Below are positions 48,001-60,000 of a DNA stretch of 64,000 nucleotides, piece after piece (the stretch's first letter is position 1; each line of letters starts with the position of its first letter). Origin of the DNA: Beroe forskalii (taxonomy: Eukaryota; Ctenophora; Nuda; Beroida; Beroidae); the NCBI GenBank assembly GCA_011033025.1, contig WFMF01000057.1, forward strand, positions 62,001-126,000. Reading direction: 5' to 3'. The translations under genes were made by a program, and so were the position numbers. The notes under the pieces are model-generated. The model was not told where the DNA came from. It searched no databases and worked only from the letters and a program-made list of their open reading frames with translations.

Positions 48001-51000
48001 CACCTGGTTGCACTACTAGCCTTGCAAGCAACCTCTTACCTGTTACCAGGTGGTGATACTCTAGGAGTAACAATTGGTCGGGGGCGCCCCTTCGAAGATT
48101 AACTACCTTGATCCCTATGGTAAGAAATAAAAGAGTGATGAGACCCTCTTAACCTTGTGCCCTTTGGGCATGCCACTGGTTAGAGCTTGTGCATGGTCTG
48201 AAGAGGAGTGAAGAGTAGGAGTGTGGACTCAAATTTGTGAGGCGAGAATGACAATGAACAAGAAAGATTGAGATAAATTGGACAGCGACAAATGGGAGTC
48301 AAAAAGTGAAAACGGATCAGGGAAATTGGGATAGGGGCAGAAGGGACTCAAAAAGTGAATTTGGGCATGAAAAGTTGGGTCAGAGAATACACTTCGCGTA
48401 TTAAAAATCCGCCGGTCATGTGACCTTGCCAAGTAGTGCCTCAGGCTATAAAAGATGACATAACCGGTGGATAACTAATAGGGCTCAAAAATGGAATTGG
48501 GACATGGACAATTGGGATGAGAGGGACAATTGGGACAAAGGCAATGGGACTCAAACGAGTGAGAACGGACAAGGAACGTTTGGACAAATGTGACAAAGAC
48601 AAATGAGACTCAGAAAATGAAAACAGACAAGGACAATGGAGACAAATTTGACTCAAAAAAGTGAAGAAAAGTGGTAGAAGCTGCACAAACCGGACAAAAC
48701 AAGTGATGAACTGAGGTAGACTTACGACTTACGTACTGGTATCAGCAACACGCAGTCCCCCTACTGGTGTCAGAGACACGACATATCACCTACTCGTGTC
48801 AGCCAAGTCTCACATACTAACATACTGGTGTCAGAGACACGTAGTCTTACCTACTGGTGTCAGGCTGTCAGATACACGCAGTCTCACCACCTGGTGTCAG
48901 AGACACGTAGTCTCGCCTACTGGTGTCAGAGACACGGAGTCTCGCCTACTGGTGTCAGGGACACGTAGTCTCGCCTACTGGTGTCAGAGACACGTAGTAT
49001 CACCTGCTGGTGTCAGAAACACGTAGTATCACCTGCTGGTGTCAGAGACACGTAGTCTCACCTACTGGTGTCAGAGACACGTAGTCTCACCTACTGGTGT
49101 CATAAACACGTAGTCTTAACTCCAGTTCTACATAATGATGTCAGGGACACTAGTGTCTCACCAGTGGTTTCAGAGACAGTAGACGCACAGTCTCACATAC
49201 TGGTGTCAGAGTCACGTTGTGTCACCTACTGGTGTCAGGAACACGTAGTCCCCTTACTGGTGTCAGAGACACGTCATAATATCACCTACTGGTGTCAGAG
49301 ACACGTAGTCTCACCTACTGGTGTCAGAGACACGTAGTCTCACCTACTGGTGTCATAAACACGTAGTCTTACCTCCAGTTCTACATAATGATGTCAGGGA
49401 CACTAGTGTCTCACCAGTGGTTTCAGAGACAGTAGACGCACAGTCTCACATACTGGTGTCAGAGTCACGTTGTGTCACCTACTGGTGTCAGGAACACGTA
49501 GTCCCCTTACTGGTGTCAGAGACACGTCATAATATCACCTACTCGTGTCAGAGACTCGTGTCACACGTTGTGACTCTGACACAACGTGTCAGAGTCACGT
49601 TGTGTCACCTACTGGTGTCAGGAACACGTAGTCCCCTTACTGGTGTCAGAGACACGTCATAATATCACCTACTCGTGTCAGAGACACCATGTCTCACATA
49701 CTGACATACACGCAGTCTCTCCACCTGGTGTCAGATACACGCAGTCTCACCACCTGGTGTCAGAGACACGTAGTCCCCCCTGCTGGTGTCAGAGACACGT
49801 CATATCACCTACTCGTGTCAGAGACACCTAGTCTCACATACTGACTGTATACTGGTGTCAAAGACACGAAGTCTTACCTACTGATGTCAGGCTGTCAGAT
49901 ACATGCAGTCTCACCACCTTGGAGAAAAATACGACTCGTGGTAAGAGCGGCTAGGAAGGGCGCTCCAGGGTAAAGGGTATAGGTTTATCGACCCTTGGTG
50001 ATAAGAATAAGGTGACTATCCGACGTTATAGCGTCGAATAGCACTAGGATACTTTTGAACGCGTTAAGGAAACTCTCGAGTTTGATAACGGATGATGACG
50101 TCTATAATTTAAATCATATGAGCAATAATAACTACGTCATATCATACTCGCAATCGGTCGCTAAAAACGAGATATAATAATGTATCTAAAAAGATCAACC
50201 CCAAACACACCGTACAACCAACAAGCCATAATCCCAACATGAACAATGATAAGTCCGAGATAACGCCTCTTGCACCTAACCTTAAAAAGTCTGCCCGCCT
50301 CTTACACGATAATCCCACGTGACATTTTATCATACATCATGAGCTACACTCATCACACACAGGATATATATCTGATGAAATGGCTATCACTAAAGGAATA
50401 TACTAGAATGTTAAAATCGCAGTTATGCCCTCGATATAATACTTCACCATATACCCCCAGACAGTTTGAACGACTTGGTTTACGCCTCAAAGGCTTAAAC
50501 CCAGTCGAACCAACTGCCCCGGCGTATGATACTAAAAATAATTTTTGCCCAAAACCTATGGAAATATCCCACCGAGGCCACCAAATGGAGAAAAATACGA
50601 CTCGTGGTAAGAGCGGCTAGGAAGGGCGCTCCAGGGTAAAGGGTATAGGTTTATCGACCCTTGGTGATAAGGTGACTATCCGACGTTATAGCGTCGAATA
50701 GCACTAGGATACTTTTGAACGCGTTAAGGAAACTCTCGAGTTTGATAACGGATGATGACGTCTATAATTTAAATCATATGAGCAATAATAACTACGTCAT
50801 ATCATACTCGCAATCGGTCGCTAAAAACGAGATATAATAATGTATCTAAAAAGATCAACCCCAAACACACCGTACAACCAACAAGCCATAATCCCAACAT
50901 GAACAATGATAAGTCCGAGATAACGCCTCTTGCACCTAACCTTAAAAAGTCTGCCCGCCTCTTACACGATAATCCCACGTGACATTTTATCATACATCAT

Positions 51001-54000
51001 GAGCTACACTCATCACACACAGGATATATATCTGATGAAATGGCTATCACTAAAGGAATATACTAGAATGTTAAAATCGCAGTTATGCCCTCGATATCAT
51101 ACTTCACCAACCTGGTGTCAGATACACCGAGTCTTGTCTACTGGTGACAGAGACACGTAGTCTCACCTACTGGTGTCAGAGACACGTCTAGTCTCGCCCA
51201 CTGGTGTCAGAGACACGTAGTCTCACCTGCTGGTGACAGAAACACGTCTCATCTGCTGGTGTCAGAGACACGTAGTCTCACCTGCTGGTGACAGAGACAC
51301 GTCTCTCCTGCTGGTGTCAGAGACACGTAGTCTCACCTGCTGGTGACAGAGACACGTCTCACCTGCTGGTGACAGAGACACGTCTCACCTGCTGGTGTCA
51401 GAGACACGTAGTCTCACCTGCTGGTGACAGAGACACGTAGTCTCACCTGCTGGTGTCAGAGACACGTAGTTAGTCTCACCTGCTGGTGACAGAGACACGT
51501 AGTCTCACCTGCTGGTTTCAGAGACACGTAGTCTCACCTGCTGATGACAGAGACACGTAGTCTCACCTGCTGGTGACAGAGACACGTTGTCTCACCTGCT
51601 GGTGTCAGAGACACGTAGTCTCACCTGCTGGTGTCAGAGACACGTAGTCTCACCTGCTGGTGACAGAGATACGTCTCACCTGCTTGTGACAGAGACACGT
51701 AGTCTCACCTGCTTGTGACAGAGACACTAAGTCTCACCTGCTTGTGACAGAGACACGAAGTCTCACCTGCTGGTGTCAGACACGTAGTCTCACATGGTGA
51801 CAGAGACACGTCTCACCTGCTTGTGACAGAGACACAAAGTCTCACCTGCTGGTGTCAGACACGTAGTCTCACCGGCTGGTGACAGAGACACGTAGTCTAA
51901 CCTGCTCGTGTCAGACACCCCGGGTAGCCTCACTGATGTTTGAGAGTTGTCTGCAGTACTGTTGGCAGGGACTCTTCATAAGGCGTTTTAACACTATAGT
52001 GTTAGAGGGTTGCGTAGTGGTGACAGAGACACCTTGTATGACGTACTGGTTTAAGAGACTATGATGTTTTACTAATGCTGGTGTCAGAATTGTTGGTAAT
52101 ATTATACTGGTGTCAGAGCTGTTGTGGTGTTATAGACACATTATGTGACTGATGTTTAAAGATAGTAGGCAGTAAGGACACTCTGTATGACGTACTGGTG
52201 TCAGGCACCGTGCCGTATTACGCCAAAAGACGTCAACACTTACCTACTGGTGTCAAATAATATCTCTGACACGTAGTCTGATGTACTGGTTTCAGATACG
52301 TAAATAGTAGATACACGTAGTCTACATAGAGAGATAGTGATGGTTTGAAATTACTCAGATAGTACAGGAATTTTACAGGTATTTTAAATATAATTTATAA
52401 CAAAAGCATTGTTATACAAATCTCACATACAATTCAGCAGTATGTTAAATACAGTGATGTGGTGAGTTGGTGATAATATGAACTAATGGTGCGTTGATGA
52501 TCAGATGAGAGAGGTCAAGTAAGTGTGGTAACCTCAGAGAAACTGAAACTGATGAAGCTGAGTTATGATACTAAAATGTGATTTGACCAGTGTGCTGACG
52601 GGAAGTGGGGACAGGGAAGGAGGCAAATCACGGATTGGGGAAGGAGCAGGGGAGCGAAACTAAGAGGTAGAACAGGCAAAAGGTGATAGGGTGGAGCAGG
52701 GATCGGAAGGTCAAGGAGTGCACAGGGGTGGGGTAAGCAACATGGGAACAAATGTGTGGGAGTCAGTGTCCTGTCGACAGGAGACCCCTGCTCTGGCGAC
52801 TGAAAGGGGGGAGGACAGGTCCAGATGAGACGCAAACTGATGGGGTGCTGATGGCGGAATAGGCTATGGAAGAACTGGGAGGAAGAAGATGATTGGTAAC
52901 GATGACATCCCCTGATCTGCGCATGCCCCACGCATGGGACACGAGCCCAACGGTACGCAACCAGGCGAGCATCGGAGGGGCACCCGCTTCCCACACATAT
53001 GTAGCAGGTGGCTGGATCACTACCAGCGCAAGTCGGAAACACCCCTCTTTCCACTCAGCCATCTGGGATCCAAACTGAGTGGGACACTTAGACATCATCG
53101 CTACCAGGAAGAAGAAATAGAATGGAAGAAAAGGGCTGCTGGAGCAAAGGGAAGAACTGGTTGCTGAATGAAGATGGATAAATCAGGTTCCATTGATAAG
53201 CTGATGACTTTTTTTGTATTTCAGGGCACAATTATACATACATTTGATGGCCCTTGTCACTATTTGTATGTGCCTGGAATAATGATCCTCGTTGATGTTT
53301 GAGGTGTTTGTAAAAACTGGGATTATCCTCGCTATGCTGATGCTGTCTAATGAAAGGTCAGATGAGCCATGAAGCTCACTGAGCAGAGAATTCATCTTCT
53401 GTCTGTGTGCTTCACCAACTGGACAGATTGAAAGGAGGTGGTCTTCATCCTCGATGATCTGCGTGCCATTTTTTTCTGCTGAACAGAAATCGCACACTCT
53501 GTCGGCTCTTGGCGTGTTCGAGTGTCTTCCAGTTTCGATGTGTAGCTTGTGTGCACTACAGCGGAGTCTTGAGGATATTTTCCTGTCATCATATGAGCGG
53601 GAGTGGTCAAGGTAAGCTTCCCAGCCGATTTCATTCTTTAGCTTGCTGTAGAATGATAGTCTACTTGACTGGTCGATAACACTCTTCCATGATTGATTAA
53701 AGGATTCTTGAAGTTTTCTGGTGAAGATTTGAGGAGAGACATCATTGGCAAGCGAAGTAGAGTTGATAAGATCGGAAGAGTTCTGATTGAAGTGGTAGTC
53801 ACTTTCAGTACCAAAGTTCATGATTGTGGACTTAATGTTGGTAAACCAGGATAGACCATGAGAGATTTGTTCGTTCATGGCTGCCTTAGCAAAGTTTGAT
53901 GTATCAAGGTCGATGACTCTTTTAAAGAACTTGATGCAAAGTTTTAGGCAGTTGATGATTAGAGGGAAATTGCCTGTCTCACCCCACGCTGCACAGTTGG

Positions 54001-57000
54001 AAGAATTACGCCGGATGCCAAGAAGATATTTGGTATGGCGTAGATGAACTTGTTCCATACCCAACTTTGCTATTTTAGGAAGGCAATGATTGATGTTATG
54101 ATGCATTTCTAGACTGGAGTTAAGGTGTTTGATAATGGGAAGAGTAGGAAGCCACACCTGACAGCCATAAGTGAGAATTGGAGCGATGAGAGAGTTGAAT
54201 AACTGATTGAGGTTTTCTGGCTTAATGTATCTTCTGTCAATTGTGCTTCTTAAAGAAAAGTATGCTCCAAGACCCTTCTTATAAAGAGATTCAACTGCTT
54301 GGCTGAACTTTCCGTTGCTGCTGATGATGACTCCAAGATAGCAGTAGGATGTCACAAGATCTATTTCTTCACCGTTAATGGTAGGCCTCCAACTGCTGTA
54401 TGGGTGGTCAGGGCTTCTTCCATTGAGTACCATGAACTTGGTCTTAGAAATGTTCACCTCAAGGTCCCAGGCATTGCAGTAGCTTTCGATTGCAGAGAGC
54501 TGTTTCTGAAGCGATTCGGTGTCCATAGCCAAAATCACAAGGTCGTCAGCCCAGGCTAGATGAGTCACACTTAGTCCAGAAAGTGACGGAGAGTTTACTG
54601 GCAACTTGTTGAGGATGTTGGACAGCTTTAGGAAGTAAACCTTGAAAAGCTCTGGACTGAGAGGATGACCTTGTTCGGTGCCCTTTGAGATGTCAAAAGC
54701 TTTGCTTAGCCGATTGTTGATCTTGATGTGCCCACAAGAATTGCTGTACATATTCTTGATGATGTTAAAGAAGCCCCCATTGATTCCATAACAGGCGAGC
54801 TTAAACAGGAGTGCTTGCCGGCATACCAGGTCGAAGGCCTTTTAAGATCAATAAAGACAGCATAAACTTTCTGCTTTGATTTTTTGTACTTCTCCATGAT
54901 AGTAAGGAGGGTAAAGATATGATCATTACATTGACTGCCTTTTTTGAAGCCAGCCTGATTTGGGGGATCTGGAAAGTTAGCATTTCGGTGTACTAGGAGC
55001 CGATTCAACAGCATAGATGAGAATAGTTTGCCTACACAACTGCAAACAGCAATCGCTCTGTAGTTGTCTGGATTATCAATACTGCCTTTCTTGTGAAGGG
55101 GGGTGATAACACTTTGATTCCATACATAGACGCCAAGTGTGAGGCAAGTGTTGAAGAGGGAAAGAAGCAGATTCTGGACATTACTGCTGAAGGCTTTGAT
55201 TATCTCGTTGCTGATATGGTCAAAAGAAGAAGCTTTGCCGGGTTTCAGGCCTTTGATTGCAGTCTGAAGCTCATCAAGTGAGAAAGGTTTATTAAGGTCT
55301 TCATTGGGAACACTGGAGTTGACAATATCAATAGCATCATTGAGAAGGGTTGTCTTAGTTTGACTGTCAACTGTAGGATGTTCATCAGAATAAAGCTTCC
55401 CATAGAATTTCTGAAAGGGATCCAGATGCTCAGTTTCGTCAAGTTTAACTTCATTTTTTTTGAATTTCTTAAGCTTCTTGAAATCCTTCCAAGAGATAAT
55501 CTTGCCATTATTGATTTTGTCATTCAATTTCTGAAGGAATTTGTCCTTCTTGGACTTAATGATGGTACGGTAGCTTTTGACATTGTGGCGGTGACGGTCC
55601 ATGACACTCTTGTTATCAGGGTTTTTATCAACAACACGGACAGACCTTTTAAGAAGACGCCTGGCAGTATGACATGCTGGGTCAAACCAAGCATCATATT
55701 TCGGCTTGTTTGCAGTCACCGACTTGGTTGTATCAAAACACTTCTGTGCCACAGAATTGATAAGTGAAGAGAACTCTTCACAGATTACCTTAGTCTCATT
55801 AATGTCAGAATTGATGGAGGCAATTTTGTCCTGGAGTGTGCAGATCTGACTTGTGATATTGTCTTCATCCAGCATATTCTTAAATCTGTTCATCCCATCA
55901 GGAGTGATTTTGTATTTAAAAGGTGCCATGTCGTAATTGTTGTTGACTGTGGCTCTTTTGAGAGTTTCTTTTGGAGCTTTACTCCAAAGCTGGAGGATAA
56001 CAGGACTATGGTCAGAGAATAGCGTATGGTCTGCTACATAAAGATATTTCACCCTATGGGTGAAACTGGTGGAGCTGATGAACAAGTCTACAACACTACT
56101 GCCATTCCACTTGAAGCAAGTGTATTTGCCCGAGGAGTCGCCCAAGGTACGACCGTTGAGGACCAGAAGATTTTGTGACCCAACCAGGTCAAGAAGGAGA
56201 TTCTTGTGACTGTTGCTATGCTTGTCATTGCTGTTCCTGAGTTGGGAAATTGGAGCTGTGTCATGGATATCGCTAACATCAGTAATGTCGTAGAGATCTT
56301 CGTCCGATAGGAATTGGGCTCTGCTAACCAAAGGCTGATCATAGCCTAGTGCCTCACCAATGCGGGCATTAAGGTCACCGCATATGAGAATTTCATCCCC
56401 TATATTTTCTCTTAGATTACTGATGGCGGAGTTAAGAGCATCGAAATTGGATGCTGAGTTGTGTTGGATACCTTTGATGAGACTGTTTGCAGGAGGTATG
56501 TAGCAGTTGACTATAAAGCTGTTGGTATGAGATGCTTGGTCAGAGAACTTGATGACTGTGATATTGGCTGAAGTTCCTTCCTTCAGCTCATCAGCGTTGA
56601 TCACTGTACAGTGATGAGCAATATCTTTGTGAACAAGAGTTGTAACTCCACCACCGTTGCCAGATTTGCGAAGATCACTGTACGAGTTAAAGCCATTAAT
56701 GGAAACTTCCGAAACAGTCTCTTGTAAGCAAATAATCTTGTGATCTGAGATGATATTAATAAACTCAGGATCTTCTGACTTGAGCCCAAGGATACCGTTG
56801 ACATTGGCAATGTTCCAGGTGATGATGGAACGCACGAGGTCCATACAGGAGAAGGAAGCGAGGGAGAATCGAAATGGAGAACTTGAAACAGAAAAGGATG
56901 AGCTTAGCAGCTATGAAGTCAGTGGGAAGGTTTGATGAAGGCTTGTTCTAAAGTTCCCCATGATTACTTTAATTCCTCTTTGATTGAGGTGTGTTGTTTT

Positions 57001-60000
57001 GTCCCTAAACATGTAGTGGTAAGGGGATCCACATCCATTTGCGAAGAAGTTTACATTGTGGTTCTGTTCGACCCTGCTCCAGAAGTCGGACGAGTTAGAT
57101 GCTCTTTGGATGAAGTACATGAAGTGTCACGTCCTGATGATGTAAGAGACACGCAGTGTGGCGTATTTGTATAATAAGGGACTCGTAGTACGACTGAGTT
57201 ATTGACTTTATCAGGCTAATTGCGTGCTTTTCTGACACCACGACAATAACACTGTCTTGTTAACATGGCATTGACTGCTGAAAGTGCCGTGCCACAGTAG
57301 GTCGGACTAAAAACATTGCCACATCTATTTGAAACATTGTGATCATAAATGCCAGACCAGGTATCCTGAAAACATATAATCAGAACGTAAAACCAGGACG
57401 TATCTCTTATTTCTAATGCCTACATCAGTATATCAGGCCTGGGGTTCGAAGAATCAAGGATACCTGGTCTGGCATACTGGATAACTGGACACTAGTCATC
57501 TCAAAAGTTTTTTAATCTGTATCAGACAGCAATTTCCGGCTCGAAAACTCAAGAACAATCGCATTTCATAAGAAAAATAGCAATTTTTGGACCCATTCTC
57601 TCCTGCCTTAATCTCCCTTGTTTAGTCGACCTTATCTCTTCCATTTTGTTTGATATACGTATAGAATGCCCATGTAGTGATGTATCTGACTATATCAAAT
57701 AGTTGGAAGGTTTTAAAATGAGTCTCATGTTGCAGTGAAGTCTTCAAGAGACAAATGTCCCGCTTTGTCCCGCAATGTCCCGCTATGTCCCATTTTTGTC
57801 CCGTTGCTCACCTATTTTTCCAAACGGGACATTTTTTGGAGCGGGACAAAACGGGACAAAGCGGGACAAAGCGGGACGTTGGCCCCCCCCGAGTAAGTCA
57901 AGCAACAGATCAGAGTAAGTCAAGCAACAGAGCAGAGTAAGTCAATAACAGATCAGAGTAAGTCAATAACAGATCAGAGTAAGTCAATAACAGATCAGAG
58001 TAAGTTGAGGAACAGATCAGAGTAAGTCTAGCATCCTTGATGATAGAAATGGTAAGCGATTTCTCCATGCGCTTTTGGAACTTTGATATGTACATTAACT
58101 TGCCTGCAGTTATTTGTCTTCAGATCACATTCAAGCTTTCAAGTTTAAATTTCTTGAGCACTGTTATAAGAGGATTTCCTACCCTTGATCACGAGGTAGC
58201 ATATTGGAATACTACTTACTAGGGGCATAACCATAGGTATACAAGATGATGGATCACCCGCCCTATTACTGCGTGCAAACCACAGACAACTCAGACGTGG
58301 AACCCATCACCTCCCTTTCCCTGTCTAACTCTGCCAGAATGATGGTCTCCTCTTCTACTGCGGTATGTTGTGCCAAGTACTTTTACAAATGGGGAAATTA
58401 CAGTCCTTGATATCCCCACTTATCCGTTTACTACAACCCTCAACCACTCAACTCTATCCTCACCGGCCTGTCTCCAAATTCATCTCATGACCTGCTCCAC
58501 TCTCTCCTCTTACCTTCACCCCCTCTCCCCTCAGGAAGCTGAGTTAAATAGGCAGCCTAACAACGCCTGCGCCCTGCACTCTCAGGAAGCTGAGTTAGAC
58601 AGGCAACCTAACAACACATGTACCTTCAGGAAGCTGAGTTAGACAGGCAGCCTAACAACGCCTGCACCCTCTGGTCCATCAGACCTTCCTCTTCTTCCTC
58701 AAGTGAGAGCAGTAATCAGGATGTCTTGGAGAGGAGGCATGTTATAGAGCGTGTGGACCACGCCACTTTCTCTCACCTCTCAGACGACCTGCTCCTGGCT
58801 ACCATGGCCGAGCACAAGTGCTGTCTCGTGGACTGCTACACGGGGAAGACCATATCAGTCCTTGCTAATCCTCCTGGGTATGTAATTCGTTTGTTTAATG
58901 CCTCCCGCAATATGTAAACATGATTTTAACAAGTTGATTATGGCCCAAAATTGCAAATACAGTCCTTTATAATAGCCAAGACTTTTGGATTAATTTTGTC
59001 ACTCATGACACTAGTTCTTGACACCATTTTTTCTTGCCACGAGTTTTAGACATCTTTCCACAGGTCGGACGGATACCACAAGAACCACGCAGTGTTCAAC
59101 TTCACAGATGACTTGGTCCTCAATGACGGTGTGCTCTGGGACTACAGAGCCATGTTTCCTATTTACAAGTTTGATAAGTTCAACAACATCGTCAGCGGGG
59201 TCTTCACCCCTGCAGGTACCTTAGGGAACAACATTTCAACATCTAAACGACATTTTAACCCCTTGAACGACATTTTAACTCCTGAACGACATTTTAACTC
59301 CTGATCGACATTTTGAAGTTTCAACCCCTAAACGACATTTAACACCTCTACTATGCTCTATCCTCTGAAATCCCTTACAGAGATGTCGCAAGGACCCGGG
59401 TAGAACCAAATTACTCGAAAAATTAACATGTTGATTCATTACCAGGAATAGAGATAATCATCAACACTGAGATCTGGGATATGCGAACGTTCAAGCTCCT
59501 CAACACCATCAACTCCCTGGACAACTGTCTCCTGAAATACAACCACTCTCGGGACATCATGTACGGATGTGAGTAACTTTTGAGTTTTTTTGTTTCATAG
59601 GTCATAAGATCATTGGTTTTGCTTTTGAACGTGGCTGATAGCTTTCTTCAATCTCCGGACTTCAATATTGCGACTATATTGAGAGAATTGCCACTCTTTG
59701 ATATCTTGTGCTCTCATCTGAAGTAATTCCCCATCTTCCGACAAACCCCGCATTTCAGTGTCGCACGTTAAACAAGAGATACACGACCACGAGATAAGTC
59801 CTTCCTACAAGCACGTGATGGGACCCTTCGAGAGCACCTTCAAAACCTTCGCAGCTAACAGCGGCTACCCCTCCCTCGGGACTTACGATGCCGGCAGACA
59901 GATCATAGACCTCAACTTCTGCAGGTTTTATAGACTCTTAGACATAGCTTCATTATGTCAGTATTTTGGAATAATCAAGATCAATTTATAACTGTCCTTA

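Larger units (their letters stand above)
47451..57890. mobile_element. 10.4-kb insertion with G-run/C-run inverted termini and 8-bp duplication
   Basis: Left end: G10 then CCAACGTCCCGCTTTGTCCCG. Right end is its inverse complement, ending GGGACGTTGG then C8. GAGTAAGT occurs directly outside on both sides (47443-47450 and 57891-57898), and removing the insert restores an unbroken 22-bp array. Both ends carry 11-12-bp GTCCCGCTTT-type repeats that fold back. The interior holds a minisatellite, a 666-bp duplication and a LINE, but no transposase I can recognise. It could be one giant non-autonomous element or a segment trapped between two small ones. Confidence 0.75.

Noticed and set aside
48740-52330. 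CRISPR-like look of a direct repeat with palindromic core
   Set aside because: There are no unique spacers and no cas genes. The genome is a eukaryote and the units are contiguous.
52563-53054. 163-codon minus ORF with several Cys, considered as a LINE ORF or zinc-finger gene
   Set aside because: The Cys spacing fits no finger I know, the middle is low-complexity Ser/Pro/Leu, and it lies in the 3' region of the LINE.
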